Shown here one piece after another: positions 1 through 10,426 of a stretch of DNA of 64,000 nt. Source of the DNA: Bradyrhizobium lablabi (GTDB lineage: Bacteria; Pseudomonadota; Alphaproteobacteria; Rhizobiales; Xanthobacteraceae). Positions within the stretch are counted from its first letter, which is position 1, and each line of letters starts with the position of its first letter. Below the pieces are notes generated by a model. The model did no database searches. It had not been told where the DNA came from and was given only the letters and a program-made list of their open reading frames with translations. The stretch covers positions 124,001 to 188,000 of the forward strand of contig NZ_JAFCJK010000011.1 in assembly GCF_018131005.1 (NCBI RefSeq). The letters are read 5' to 3'. A program made the position numbers and the translations under genes.

Positions 1-773
<773 letters not shown>

Positions 774-2444
774 TTACGCCGCGCCGCGCAAGAGCCGCTC
801 CGCCGCCGCCCTCGCCTCAGCGGTGATCTCGGCGCCGGCGAGCATGCGGGCGATTTCCTCGCGGCGGTGATCGGCGGCGAGCGCGTTGACGCGGGTAGCG
901 ACGCGCTTGCCCTTGTCGAGCGCATCCTTGGAAATCAGAAGATGCTGGCTGGCGCGCGCGGCGACCTGCGGTGCGTGTGTCACCGCCATGACCTGGACCT
1001 TGCCGGCGAGGCGCGACAGCCGCGAACCGATCGCGTCCGCCACCGCGCCACCGACACCGGTATCGATCTCGTCAAACACGAGCGTCGGCGCCGAGCCGCG
1101 ATCGGCCAGCACGACCTTCAGCGCCAGCAGAAAGCGCGATAATTCGCCGCCGGACGCGACCTTCATCAGCGGTCCCGGTTTTGTTCCCGGATTGGTTTGG
1201 ACCCAGAACTCGACACGGTCGAAGCCCTGTGGTCCCGGCGCCTTCGCGTCGCTCTCGACCTGCGTCATGAACTTGGCGCGTTCGAGCTTGAGCGGCGCGA
1301 GTTCGGCATTGACCGCCTTGTCGAGCTTCTCGGCCGACTTGATGCGCGCGGCCGACAGTTTGGCCGCGGCGGCGCCATAGCGCTTGTCGGCTTCGGCGGC
1401 GGCGGCTTCGAGCTTCTTCAGCTGATCGGCGCCGGCGTCGATCAGTGCGACATCGTTGGCGTATTGGGTCGCGAGCGCCGCTAGCCGGTCGACCGGCGTC
1501 GAATATTTGCGCGAGGCGGCGCGAAGCGCGAACAGCCGCTCCTCGATGCGTTCGAGCTCGGCCGGATCGAAATCGGTGGCGGCGAGCGCGGCATTGAGAT
1601 GTTGGTCGGCCTCTTCCAGCGCGTTGATCGCGACGTCGATCGCCTTGACCGCGGGGTCGATCAGATGAGGAGCGTTGGCCGCGCGCCGCTCCAGGCGCCG
1701 CACCGCCGCCGATAGTGCCGGCACCGGCGAATGCGATCCGCCAATCGCCTCCTGCGCCTCGCGCAGATCAGTGGCGATCTTCTCGCCCTGCATCATGGTG
1801 GTGCGGCGGTCGGCGAGCTCGGTCTCCTCGCCATCCTTCGGCGCCAGCGCCTTCAGTTCCTGGGACGCATGGCGCAGATAATCCGCCTCGCGCGCCGCGC
1901 GTTCCATGCCGGCGCGATGCTCGTCGAGCGCGGTGGTTGCCGCCCGGCGGTCATCCCACAGCGCCTCCAGCGCCTCGACGTCCTTCTCCAGCCCGGCGAA
2001 CGCGTCGAGCAGTTGGCGATGGGTAGACGCGTCGACCAGCGCGCGCTCGTCGTGCTGGCCGTGGATCTCGACCAGCGCGGCACCAACTGCTCTGAGCGTC
2101 TGCACGCTGATCGCCTGGTCGTTGATGAAGGCGCGGGTCCGGCCGTCGGAGAGCTGCACGCGGCGCAGGATCATCTCTTCGGTATCGTCGAGCCCGTTCT
2201 CGGCGAGTATCCTTGCCGCAGGATGTCCCTTCGGGACATCGAACATAGCGGTGACCTGTCCCTGCTCCGCGCCATGACGGACGAGGCCGGCATCGCCGCG
2301 GCCGCCAAGCGCCAGCGCAAATGCATCAAGCAGGATGGATTTGCCCGCACCGGTTTCGCCGGTGAGCACCGCCAAGCCACGGGAGAATTCGATATCAAGT
2401 CGTTCGATCAGGACGATGTCGCGGATCGACAGACGCGCCAGCAT
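774..2444 (-). CDS. recN: DNA repair protein RecN
   Basis: SMC-like ATPase acting in double-strand break repair. The 556 residues are normal for the family. The Walker A motif GETGAGKS is at residues 29-36, the ABC-type signature SGGELSR begins at 431, and the Walker B stretch LVFDEIDTGVGG follows at about 455. Between them lies a long coiled-coil region rich in Ala, Glu, Leu and Arg. The start at MLARLSIRDIVLIE matches the conserved N-terminus of RecN. It lies 13 bases after bamD and 15 before ligA on the same strand, a tight repair/envelope transcription unit. Confidence 0.96.
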   Translation of the reverse strand: MLARLSIRDIVLIERLDIEFSRGLAVLTGETGAGKSILLDAFALALGGRGDAGLVRHGAEQGQVTAMFDVPKGHPAARILAENGLDDTEEMILRRVQLSDGRTRAFINDQAISVQTLRAVGAALVEIHGQHDERALVDASTHRQLLDAFAGLEKDVEALEALWDDRRAATTALDEHRAGMERAAREADYLRHASQELKALAPKDGEETELADRRTTMMQGEKIATDLREAQEAIGGSHSPVPALSAAVRRLERRAANAPHLIDPAVKAIDVAINALEEADQHLNAALAATDFDPAELERIEERLFALRAASRKYSTPVDRLAALATQYANDVALIDAGADQLKKLEAAAAEADKRYGAAAAKLSAARIKSAEKLDKAVNAELAPLKLERAKFMTQVESDAKAPGPQGFDRVEFWVQTNPGTKPGPLMKVASGGELSRFLLALKVVLADRGSAPTLVFDEIDTGVGGAVADAIGSRLSRLAGKVQVMAVTHAPQVAARASQHLLISKDALDKGKRVATRVNALAADHRREEIARMLAGAEITAEARAAAERLLRGAA

Positions 2445-2457
2445 GCGAGGACAATTC

Positions 2458-3366
2458 CTAGCCGAGGCCTACCTTCTTGAAGGTCCTGCTGATCCAGGAA
2501 CCCTGATTCTCGCTCGGCTCGAGACCGCCGGACTTTACTAAATTATAGGCGTCCTTGTACCAGCGGCTGTCAGGAAAATTGTGGCCGAGGACGGCCGCTG
2601 CGGTCTGCGCTTCGCCGTTGATGCCGATGGCCAGATAGGCCTCGGTGAGACGGTATAGCGCCTCCTCGACATGCCGTGTGGTCTGGTAACGCGTGACTAC
2701 CGTCTTGAAGCGGTTGATCGCGGCAGTGAAGTCGCGCTTGTCCATGTAGTAACGGCCGACCGCCATTTCCTTGCCGGCGAGCTGATCGCGCGCGGCCTCC
2801 AGCTTGGACTTGGCCGAGGTCGCGTATTCCGAGGTCGGATATTTACGCACCACCTCTTCAAGCGCCGCGATCGCCTTCTCGGTGCGGCCCTGGTCGCGGG
2901 AGACGTCCGGGATCTGGTCGTAGTGCGACGCCGCGATCAGGTATTGCGCGTAGGCCGCGTCCGGGCTGCCGGGATGCAGTGTCACGTACCGGGTCGCGGC
3001 ACCGATGCAGCTGTCATAGTCGCCGGCCTGATAAAAGGAATAGGCCGACATCAGCAGCGACTTGCGCGCCCAGTCCGAATAAGGATGCTGACGGTCGACT
3101 TCCTCGAACTTCTTCGATGCGGCCTTCGGATCCTTCTTCTGGTTCATCATGTACAAGCCCTCATTGTAGAGCTTGTCAGCGGGTTCCTCGACGAAGGTGT
3201 CATCCTTGGCCAGGAACTTGTCCCACAGCGCGCCGGTGCCGCAGCCGCTCAAGGGCAACGCAAGCGCAATCAGGCCCACCGCAAGACGCAGCGGGCGCGC
3301 GACCTGCTTCAGGCCGAAGACGTCAGAAAAATTGCGTGGATCGAGCCCCATGCGCTTTGCCGACAT
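2458..3366 (-). CDS. bamD: Outer membrane assembly lipoprotein BamD
   Basis: Essential lipoprotein of the BAM complex, which inserts beta-barrel proteins into the outer membrane. The body of the protein is a series of TPR-like helical pairs (for example AASKKFEEVDRQHPYSDWARKS and KAIAALEEVVRKYPTSEYA, partly quoted). A lipobox, LPLSGC, places the lipidated Cys at about residue 42 with the start used here. That is unusually far from the N-terminus: about 25 mainly polar residues precede the hydrophobic segment. An ATG two codons upstream (3372) or one at MGLDPRNF would also be in frame. lpxC lies upstream and recN downstream on the same strand. Confidence 0.93.
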   Translation of the reverse strand: MSAKRMGLDPRNFSDVFGLKQVARPLRLAVGLIALALPLSGCGTGALWDKFLAKDDTFVEEPADKLYNEGLYMMNQKKDPKAASKKFEEVDRQHPYSDWARKSLLMSAYSFYQAGDYDSCIGAATRYVTLHPGSPDAAYAQYLIAASHYDQIPDVSRDQGRTEKAIAALEEVVRKYPTSEYATSAKSKLEAARDQLAGKEMAVGRYYMDKRDFTAAINRFKTVVTRYQTTRHVEEALYRLTEAYLAIGINGEAQTAAAVLGHNFPDSRWYKDAYNLVKSGGLEPSENQGSWISRTFKKVGLG

Positions 3367-3610
3367 GAACAATAAAACCTGACGCCTTTGATGCGGTTAA
3401 CGGCGGAGCCTGCTTCCATCCATGAACCGCGATCATGGACTCAATATCTCAAGACCATTGGCGGCGTGTCGTCCAACCGCTGGTCCCTTTGGCCGAAAAA
3501 TGGTCGCTGACAAACCGGATACGCGGCCATTTCGCCCGGATTAAGGCGACCGGGCGTCCCCGTTACCGCCTGTGGATATTACGGAAATCGGGCCGCCGGA
3601 GCCGAACCGA

Positions 3611-4573
3611 TCAGGACACGTCTGGACCGTAGGCAGGCGCAATCATGCCGCCCACCAAGCCGACGCCCGCTTCCACAGGGCCGCGAGCCGGCCGGCGTGC
3701 GGTCTCCGGTTCGACCACCTTCCAGGCGCTGCGATCGGCAAGAAGCGCCTTCAGCACCGCGTGGTTGACCTTGTGACCACCCCGAACCGAGCGATAGATG
3801 CCGAGCAGCGGCAGGCCTGCCAGCGTGAGGTCACCGATCACGTCCAACACCTTGTGGCGGGCACACTCGTCGCTGTAGCGCAAGCCCTCGGTGTTCAGAA
3901 GGCAGGTCTCATCGAAAACCACGGTATTTTCGAAGGAGGCGCCGAGCGCAAAGCCGGCGCCCCAGAGCCGCGCCACGTCGCTCATACAGCCGAAGGTCCG
4001 GGCTCGGGCGATCTCGCGGCGGAAGCTTTCGGGGGACAGATCGAAGGAGTAGCTCTGCCGGCCGATCACCGGATTGGTAAAGTCGATCTCGATTTCGGCG
4101 CGGAACCCGCCGGCGAACGGGCGCAGCTCGCCAAAGGAATCGCCGATTTGGACCTGCACCGGCTTTAGAATCTGAATGAAGCGGCGGACGGCGGGCTGAG
4201 TGACGATACCGGCCTGCTCGATGGCTGCCACGAAGGGCGCAGCGCTGCCGTCCATGATCGGAACTTCGGGCCCATCGACCTCGATTGTCGCGTTATCTAT
4301 GCCCATGCCGCGCAATGCGGCGAGCACGTGCTCGGCTGTCGAGACCAACGGCCCTTCGCGGTCACCCAGCACCGTCGCAAATTCAGTAGCGATCACGGCG
4401 TCGACATTGGCCTGAATTTCGCGGTCGGCACCGTCGAGACCGGTGCGGATAAAAATAATACCTGCATCAACCGGTGCCGGCCCCAAGGTGAGGCTAACTG
4501 GAAGACCAGAATGAACACCGACGCCCGTCACGGTGGCTTGCGACCGAAGCGTTGTTTGGCGGCTGAATTTCAT
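3611..4573 (-). CDS. lpxC: UDP-3-O-acyl-N-acetylglucosamine deacetylase LpxC
   Basis: Zinc enzyme of the committed step of lipid A synthesis. Seen: TAEHVLAALRGMGID with the first zinc histidine, HKVLDVIGDLTL with the second histidine and zinc aspartate, and a GGHKVNH segment with the catalytic histidine. The start at MKFSRQTTLRSQA is chosen because it begins the conserved domain; an in-frame ATG nine codons earlier (4600) is possible but gives an unconserved leader. The resulting 320 residues are close to the usual 300-310. Its position downstream of ftsZ is common in proteobacteria. A gap of about 350 bases and a hairpin separate it from ftsZ, so it probably has its own promoter. Confidence 0.96.
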   Translation of the reverse strand: MKFSRQTTLRSQATVTGVGVHSGLPVSLTLGPAPVDAGIIFIRTGLDGADREIQANVDAVIATEFATVLGDREGPLVSTAEHVLAALRGMGIDNATIEVDGPEVPIMDGSAAPFVAAIEQAGIVTQPAVRRFIQILKPVQVQIGDSFGELRPFAGGFRAEIEIDFTNPVIGRQSYSFDLSPESFRREIARARTFGCMSDVARLWGAGFALGASFENTVVFDETCLLNTEGLRYSDECARHKVLDVIGDLTLAGLPLLGIYRSVRGGHKVNHAVLKALLADRSAWKVVEPETARRPARGPVEAGVGLVGGMIAPAYGPDVS

Positions 4574-4926
4574 CCGATAATGCCCACTACCCGACTTCAC
4601 TCAAAATCAAGTGGCCCATTTTCCCCCAAAGGCCGACTCACTTGAGCTCCCCAAGTCACGGCAGACCATAGTCACAGCCCCAAAGAGCGCCAACTCACGC
4701 TTCTTTACCGATTGTTACCCCATCTCTGCCGCATTAACGCCCGAGGCTAACCAAATTGCCGCTGCGCAGAAGGTGTCGTCGGCATCACCACCTGACCACG
4801 GGAATAGTAATTAATCATTTGGAATCAGCTTCTTAGTGGTCCAGCCACAATCGGCTGCGCCGCCGAAAGACAAGGCCCCGTCGGTTCCCGCCGGGGCCTT
4901 TTTGGTGATCAGCTTTGTAACAATCT
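4574..4926. other. ftsZ-lpxC intergenic region
   Basis: No gene is evident here. It contains the hairpin behind ftsZ (listed separately) and, between that and lpxC, about 270 bases of lower-GC sequence including a TAATTAATCATTTGG stretch. This is where an lpxC promoter is expected, but I see no convincing -35/-10 pair. Confidence 0.5.
4872..4900 (-). terminator. Hairpin terminator behind ftsZ
   Basis: A perfect 9-bp stem, AAGGCCCCG pairing with CGGGGCCTT across an 11-base loop, starts 26 bases past the ftsZ stop. On the ftsZ strand it is followed by TGTCTTTC, a weak U-rich tail. The better T run (five Ts) lies on the opposite strand, so the element may act in both directions or mainly shield ftsZ from reverse transcription. 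Confidence 0.6.
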
Positions 4927-6735
4927 TCAGTTCGCCTGCCGGCGCAGGAAGGCGGGGATATCAAGATGATCGTCGCCCTGTGGCGTCGGCGCAACAGGTG
5001 CCGGGCGCCCATGAGCGTCCAAACCTTGCGGTGCGGGACGCTTGGCATACTCAGATACCGGCGATTCGTTGGCGCCGATCTGCTGCGCCATGCTGCGCGC
5101 CGGTTTTCGCTCCGGCAGTGGCGGCATCGCAGGCATGGCGGGATTCGAGGCACGGGCCGCGATCGGCGGCTCGGTCTCGTCGTCGCGGCGGCCTAGGCCA
5201 ACATTGGCCAGGCGCTGTAGCAGCGAGAGGCGGGTCTTCTGAGGATGCTCCTCCTCGGCGTCGCCGCGCGCCTGGCGGATCTCGGCCTGTGCCGGCATCG
5301 GAAGATCCTCGAACTTCGGCATCCGCGGGGCACGGACCGGCGAACGCTCGGCGGCCTGCGGAATGAAGGTCTCGGGCGGTGCCTGTTCGTGCTGATCGAC
5401 CCTGGTGACGTCGTGATTCGGGAACAGGGTCGGCTTCTGCGCGATCGGGCGGACCGTGACGTCGCCATAGGCCCCTGGCTGCACCGGAGCCGGAGCGACC
5501 GGCTGCGTCGTACCCGGACCAACCGCGGCGGCGATGGCGGCAAGCGCGGCGCGCTCGACATTGTTGGTAGCCGCACGCTGATGGGGCGCAGCGGTCTGAG
5601 CCGGCGCGGCAATCGGACTGACAGTCACACCGGCCGGTGCATCCGGCCTCTGGGCGCGCTCGGCAAGACGCAGATTGTCGGCCCGCAGGCGCGCGGTCAG
5701 GTCGGCGAGCCGGCTTTCCGGCGAACCGCTGGACTGCGGGGCGGAACCCGCGACGTTACGGGCGATAGCGGCCTGCTCGATGCCGGTCGCGACCACCGAG
5801 ACGCGGATAACGCCGTCGAGCGACTCGTCGAAGGTTGCGCCGACAATGATGTTGGCGTCGGGATCGACCTCCTCGCGGATGCGGGTCGCGGCCTCGTCGA
5901 CCTCGAAGAGCGTCAGATCCTTGCCTCCGGTGATCGAGATCAAAAGACCCTTCGCACCCTTCATCGAGGAGTCGTCGATCAGCGGGTTGGCGATCGCAGC
6001 TTCAGCCGCAGTCAGCGCGCGCTTCTCGCCCGTGGCCTCGCCGGTGCCCATCATCGCCTTGCCCATCTCGCGCATCACGGCACGGACGTCGGCGAAGTCG
6101 AGGTTGATCAGGCCTTCCTTGACCATCAGGTCGGTGATGCAGGCGACGCCCGAATAAAGTACCTGGTCGGCCATCGCGAAGGCGTCGGCGAAGGTTGTCT
6201 TCTCATTCGCGACCCGGAACAGGTTCTGGTTCGGAATAATCAGCAGCGTGTCGACCACCTTATGCAGTTCGGCGATGCCGGACTCGGCAGTGCGCATTCG
6301 CCGCTGGCCTTCGAAGTGGAACGGCTTGGTCACCACGCCGACGGTGAGGATGCCCATATCGCGCGCGGCTTTAGCGATCACCGGCGCGGCGCCGGTGCCG
6401 GTGCCGCCGCCCATGCCGGCGGTGACAAACACCATGTTGGCGCCGGTCAAGTGGTCGCGCAGCTCGTCGATGACTTCCTGCGCGGCCGCAGCGCCGACAT
6501 CAGGCTGCGAACCTGCACCGAGGCCTTGGGTGGCCTGGGTGCCCATCTGGATGATGCGCTGCGCCTTCGACATTGTCAGCGCCTGGGCGTCGGTGTTGGC
6601 GACGACGAAGTCGACGCCCTGCAACCCGGCGGTAATCATGTTGTTGACAGCGTTGCCGCCTGCGCCACCGACGCCGAAAACGGTGATCCGCGGTTTCAGC
6701 TCGCTGATGTCAGGGGGGGTCAGATTCAGTGTCAT
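4927..6735 (-). CDS. ftsZ: Cell division GTPase FtsZ
   Basis: Tubulin homologue that forms the cytokinetic ring. The GTP-binding signature [10 protein letters not shown] is at residues 109-118 and the T7 loop [10 protein letters not shown] at 211-220. The polymerising domain ends near residue 322. A linker of about 265 residues, rich in Ala, Pro, Arg and Gln, follows and leads to a conserved C-terminal tail ([11 protein letters not shown]) that would bind FtsA and other membrane tethers. At 602 residues it is far longer than the roughly 380-residue E. coli protein, as is usual for Rhizobiales. The start is supported by a GAGAGG ribosome-binding site. It lies 87 bases after ftsA, in the classical ftsQ-ftsA-ftsZ order. 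Confidence 0.98.
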   Translation of the reverse strand: MTLNLTPPDISELKPRITVFGVGGAGGNAVNNMITAGLQGVDFVVANTDAQALTMSKAQRIIQMGTQATQGLGAGSQPDVGAAAAQEVIDELRDHLTGANMVFVTAGMGGGTGTGAAPVIAKAARDMGILTVGVVTKPFHFEGQRRMRTAESGIAELHKVVDTLLIIPNQNLFRVANEKTTFADAFAMADQVLYSGVACITDLMVKEGLINLDFADVRAVMREMGKAMMGTGEATGEKRALTAAEAAIANPLIDDSSMKGAKGLLISITGGKDLTLFEVDEAATRIREEVDPDANIIVGATFDESLDGVIRVSVVATGIEQAAIARNVAGSAPQSSGSPESRLADLTARLRADNLRLAERAQRPDAPAGVTVSPIAAPAQTAAPHQRAATNNVERAALAAIAAAVGPGTTQPVAPAPVQPGAYGDVTVRPIAQKPTLFPNHDVTRVDQHEQAPPETFIPQAAERSPVRAPRMPKFEDLPMPAQAEIRQARGDAEEEHPQKTRLSLLQRLANVGLGRRDDETEPPIAARASNPAMPAMPPLPERKPARSMAQQIGANESPVSEYAKRPAPQGLDAHGRPAPVAPTPQGDDHLDIPAFLRRQAN

Positions 6736-6822
6736 GGATGCCTCTCGATTACGCGCGCGTGGATTCGCCCCGGCCGGCGGCCGCGGGTGTTGGTGAACAT
6801 CGTGTGAGCCGGGGTGCGGTCA

Positions 6823-8142
6823 TCAGAAGCCCTCGCGTAGCCATCGTCCGACCTTTCCCAAGTAACCGTCAGTCCCTGTCCTGAGCTGCCGCGTACGCCG
6901 CGGTTCGACATGTTCAAGGTGAGCGTATTGCGGATAGACCAGGAGGCCCGTGGGCACCGCGAACGAGGCGCCCTTGGCCTCGCTGGGCAGCCGGCCGAAG
7001 CCAAGCGGGCGGCCGATGCGGACCGGCCGGTTGAGAACGCGGGTGGCGAGTTCGATGGTGCCGGTGAGCTGGGAGGCGCCGCCGCTCAACACAACGCGCG
7101 CCCTGGGCTCGGCCGCGAAGGGCGAATCCGCGAGGCGGTCCCGGACCATCTCAAAGACCTCCTCGGCGCGATGCCGCACAATGTTCGCAATCGTGGCTCG
7201 GGAAACGATCTGTGGTGTCTCCCGATCGTCGCCTGCACTCGGAACAGACATCAGCTCGCGCGCATCCGAGCCGCCGGTCAACACAGTGCCGTATAAAGTC
7301 TTGATTCGCTCGGCATCCGCAATGCATGCGCCGAGGCCGCGCGCAAGATCCATCGTGATGTGAAGGCCGCCGAGCGCAAAGCCCGACGCATGTACGAAGC
7401 GTCCGCCGGAATAGGTTGCGATGGTCGTCGATCCCGCCCCCATCTCGACGACGGCGGCGCCGATATCGGCTTCATCGTCGGTCAGCACGGATAGGCCCGC
7501 CACATACGGGCTCGCCGCCACGGCTTCGATGTTAAGGTGGCAGCGCTCGACCACCAGCATCAGGTTCTTGGCGACCGTGGCATCCGACGTCACCACGTTC
7601 ATGTCGACGCCGAATTGCCGCGCCACCATGCCACGGGGATCACGGATGCCCTTGACGCCGTCGAGCGCGTAGCCGATGGGCAGCGCGTGCAAAACGGTGC
7701 GGCCCTCGCCGGTGGCGTGGCGCATGCCGGCCGAGGTCACGCGGCTGACATCATCCGGCGTCACCGAGCCGCCGTGGATATCGGCGGCCGCTTCAATGAG
7801 CTGGCCATGCAGCCGTCCGCCGGACACCGACAACAACACGGACTCGACGCGGACTTTCGCCATGCGCTCCGCCAGCGCCACGGCATGGCGCACGGCCTTT
7901 TCGCACTCAGCCAGATCGACCACGGCGCCGGCCTTGACGCCGCGCGACTGGATCTGGCTGTAGCCGATCAGCTCGACCGCGTGGCTGCGGCCGCGCAACG
8001 CCTCGCTCGGCGCCGTGGGCTTCAACCGCGCGATCATGCAGGCGATCTTGCTGGAGCCGACGTCGAGCGACGCCACCATCGCCGTGCGCTTCTGCGTCAT
8101 CGGACGGGTCTTCGGGGTCAGGCTGCGGTCGAGGCCGGTCAT
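6823..8142 (-). CDS. ftsA: Cell division protein FtsA
   Basis: Actin-like ATPase that anchors FtsZ to the membrane. The phosphate-1 motif DVGSSKIACMIA follows a short N-terminal extension at about residue 25. The SHS2-type 1C domain (VLLSVSGGRLHG) and an ATP-binding block, MGAGSTTIATYSGG, follow. The C-terminus ends in a basic amphipathic helix, LGKVGRWLREGF, typical of the membrane-targeting sequence. The first ATG is kept because it overlaps the ftsQ stop as ATGA, which suggests coupled translation; a second ATG 14 codons in is the alternative. Confidence 0.96.
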   Translation of the reverse strand: MTGLDRSLTPKTRPMTQKRTAMVASLDVGSSKIACMIARLKPTAPSEALRGRSHAVELIGYSQIQSRGVKAGAVVDLAECEKAVRHAVALAERMAKVRVESVLLSVSGGRLHGQLIEAAADIHGGSVTPDDVSRVTSAGMRHATGEGRTVLHALPIGYALDGVKGIRDPRGMVARQFGVDMNVVTSDATVAKNLMLVVERCHLNIEAVAASPYVAGLSVLTDDEADIGAAVVEMGAGSTTIATYSGGRFVHASGFALGGLHITMDLARGLGACIADAERIKTLYGTVLTGGSDARELMSVPSAGDDRETPQIVSRATIANIVRHRAEEVFEMVRDRLADSPFAAEPRARVVLSGGASQLTGTIELATRVLNRPVRIGRPLGFGRLPSEAKGASFAVPTGLLVYPQYAHLEHVEPRRTRQLRTGTDGYLGKVGRWLREGF

Positions 8143-9113
8143 GCGTCACCGGCCTTCTTTTTGGACTTCTTGTCCTTGAACAGCTCTTCGCGCGCCTTCG
8201 CTGCTTCCTCGGACAATTGCACTGTCAGGCGGTCGGGCAGGCGCATGTCGATGGCGACGATGTCGCGCGAGAACAGCCTGTCTTCCTTGTCGAACCTCGA
8301 GAGCGCGGCTAGCGCATTGCCGATGTCGTTCTCTGGCAGGCGGATATCGAGACCGTCCTTCAGGCGCAGGTTCCAGCGCCGTTCACCGACGAAGATCGCG
8401 GCCTTGGTCACCGAGCGCACCTGCGGATAGCGGTCGAGCAGCGCAAGGAAATCCTTCGCGCGGGTATCAGCGCCCTTGCCCACCACCAGCGGCAGATTGA
8501 GGAAGCGACGCGCGACATAGGGTTCCAGCACCGCACCATCCGCAGCGATGACAGAGAGGCGACCGTCCTGCTGCCACAGCGCGAACGCGGTGCGCTCGAC
8601 GATGTCGATCTGCAGCCGGCCAGGGTAGAGTTTCAGGATCGTGGCGTCGGCGATCCAGGGATTGGCCTTGAGCCTGTCGCGCAAGGTCGCGGCGTCGAGG
8701 AACAGGAGCGAGGAGCGGCCGTTGACGCCGCCGATCGCCAGCACCTCGTCCTGGCTCAGCTGCTTGCGGCCGTTGATAGCGACGGTGGCGATGCGGAAGC
8801 CCGCCGCATTGGCCAGCGCGTTGCGGGTGTCGCTGAGTGCGGTGACGAACTCTTCGACATGGCCACCCTTGACGATGCCGAAACCGGTGCTGCCGAGCAG
8901 AATGGCGACAGTCGCAGCGATGCCTACGCGGCGCGGCAGATAGCGCTCGACCAGAACGACCAAGCGATTGGACGGCTCGCGATCGATCACGGGTTTCGTA
9001 GGGCGCCGCCGGCGGGCGAAAAACTCGCGCAGCAGCACGACCGCTCCGGTAGCGGCCGCCTTCAGGTCAGTTCGAGGCCCCAGCGATCGGGCGAGGCGTC
9101 CTACACCGTCCAT
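8139..9113 (-). CDS. ftsQ: Cell division protein FtsQ
   Basis: Bitopic divisome protein linking early and late division proteins. The N-terminus is basic and cytoplasmic (about 80 residues), followed by one transmembrane helix (VGIAATVAILLGSTGFGIV), a POTRA domain beginning at FRIATVAINGRKQLS, and the FtsQ domain (LYPGRLQIDIVER). The C-terminus is Lys-rich. At 324 residues it fits alphaproteobacterial FtsQ. It overlaps ftsA by four bases and is separated from ddlB upstream by about 330 bases, so the ftsQAZ block may have a promoter of its own. Confidence 0.94.
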   Translation of the reverse strand: MDGVGRLARSLGPRTDLKAAATGAVVLLREFFARRRRPTKPVIDREPSNRLVVLVERYLPRRVGIAATVAILLGSTGFGIVKGGHVEEFVTALSDTRNALANAAGFRIATVAINGRKQLSQDEVLAIGGVNGRSSLLFLDAATLRDRLKANPWIADATILKLYPGRLQIDIVERTAFALWQQDGRLSVIAADGAVLEPYVARRFLNLPLVVGKGADTRAKDFLALLDRYPQVRSVTKAAIFVGERRWNLRLKDGLDIRLPENDIGNALAALSRFDKEDRLFSRDIVAIDMRLPDRLTVQLSEEAAKAREELFKDKKSKKKAGDA

Positions 9114-9439
9114 TGCACGAACTCGTCACGTGTTACGCCCGCAAACCTTGCGGGTCCCGGCACAAATGACGGCTCGACGATACCGGTGGGATAGAGTGAC
9201 CCCCTGTTCCCTGGTTGCGTTCCTCGAAGCGGAAATCCGCGACAGCTCACGCCCCGGCAGCCAAGCGCAACATGCGCCGCCAGCGTTAACCTTCGGACTT
9301 CCTGGTAAACAAAGGGTAAAACTGGGCCGCCTGATGCGTGTTTTGATCAGCCCCGTGAGTACTTTGCCGCGAATTCGTTAGCATTTTAGCAACAGGCGGG
9401 CTCGATTCGGGCGCGGCGGCCCGCGCCCTCCTTCCGGAC
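9114..9439. other. ddlB-ftsQ intergenic region
   Basis: No gene is recognised. It is the longest gap inside the mur-fts part of the cluster apart from the ftsW-murD insert. It contains single TTAAC elements, which resemble half of an alphaproteobacterial CtrA site, but no full TTAA-N7-TTAA. A promoter for ftsQAZ is the likeliest content. Confidence 0.4.
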
Positions 9440-10426
9440 CTACCTTTGCGTGCGGCGCCTTGCTATCTCGACCTGGTCACGCAGGAAATCGACGAAAGCG
9501 ATGCCCTGCGCCTTCAAGGCTTTGGGGTACAGCGACGCTGCGGTCAGACCCGGCAGCGTGTTGGTCTCAAGATAAACCGGCCCGCCGGCCGACACGATGA
9601 AGTCGCTGCGGGAGTAGCCGCTGCACGACAGTGCGCGGTGCGCCCGCAGCGCATCGTCCATGATCGCAGCGCTGACCTCGGGGACGAAGCGTCCGGGACA
9701 GATCTCCTGGGTCGATTTCAGGAGATATTTCGCGGTGTAGTCGAAGCCCCCCTCCGCCGGCACGATCTCGATCGGCGGCAGCGCGAACACGGTGCCGTCC
9801 GACTGTTCGAGCACGCCGCAGGTCGCCTCCACGCCCGAGACAAAGGGCTCGATCAGATACTCTTCCGATCTGGCCGCATTGCGGACCGCGACGAGGTCCT
9901 GCTCCGCGTTGACGAAGATCAGGCCGTAGCTCGATCCGTCCTTTACGGGCTTCGCTATCAGCCTGCCGTGCTCGGCGAAGGCGACGTCGATTTGCTCGAG
10001 CGCGATGTCCTGCGGCGCGTTCACGCCGGCGATCGCGGCGAAGCGCTTGGCCGAGACCTTGTCGAAGGCGAGATGCGACGACGCCGAACCGGAGCCGGTG
10101 AAGGAGATGCCGCGCATCTCGCACATCGCCTGCAGTTCGCCGTTCTCGGCGCGGCCGCCATGCAGGCCGAGCACCAGCACCCGATCCTCCCCCTTGGCCT
10201 TGTCGAGCGCCTGGTCGATGCCGATGCCGCGATCGTCGGGCTTGAAGTCGACTTCGAACGGCCGCGCGTGATTGAGCAGTTTTTCGGAGGTGACTTCGTG
10301 GACGGTGTCGTCGAAGTCCCAGAACCAGAGGTCGGCCTCCGGCAGCGCGCGATGCAGCGCCTGCGCGCTCGCCACCGAGACCAGCCGCTCCTTGTTGGTG
10401 CCGCCGAACAGAATGGTCACCCGCAT
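9440..10426 (-). CDS. ddlB: D-alanine--D-alanine ligase
   Basis: ATP-grasp enzyme that joins two D-alanines for the peptidoglycan pentapeptide. Seen: an N-terminal GGTNKERLVSVASA in place of the usual GGxSxExxVSxxSA, LHGGRAENGELQ, the ATP-binding KPVKDGSSYGL, and the metal/product-binding NTLPGLTAASLYPKAL near the C-terminus. The 328 residues are normal. The start codon overlaps the murB stop as TGATG. The GGTNKER variant is unusual compared with E. coli DdlB, but the key Glu is present. Confidence 0.93.
   Translation of the reverse strand: MRVTILFGGTNKERLVSVASAQALHRALPEADLWFWDFDDTVHEVTSEKLLNHARPFEVDFKPDDRGIGIDQALDKAKGEDRVLVLGLHGGRAENGELQAMCEMRGISFTGSGSASSHLAFDKVSAKRFAAIAGVNAPQDIALEQIDVAFAEHGRLIAKPVKDGSSYGLIFVNAEQDLVAVRNAARSEEYLIEPFVSGVEATCGVLEQSDGTVFALPPIEIVPAEGGFDYTAKYLLKSTQEICPGRFVPEVSAAIMDDALRAHRALSCSGYSRSDFIVSAGGPVYLETNTLPGLTAASLYPKALKAQGIAFVDFLRDQVEIARRRTQR

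Noticed and set aside
9114-9439. CtrA binding site upstream of ftsQ
   Set aside because: Only single TTAAC elements are present; the spaced TTAA-N7-TTAA form was not found.
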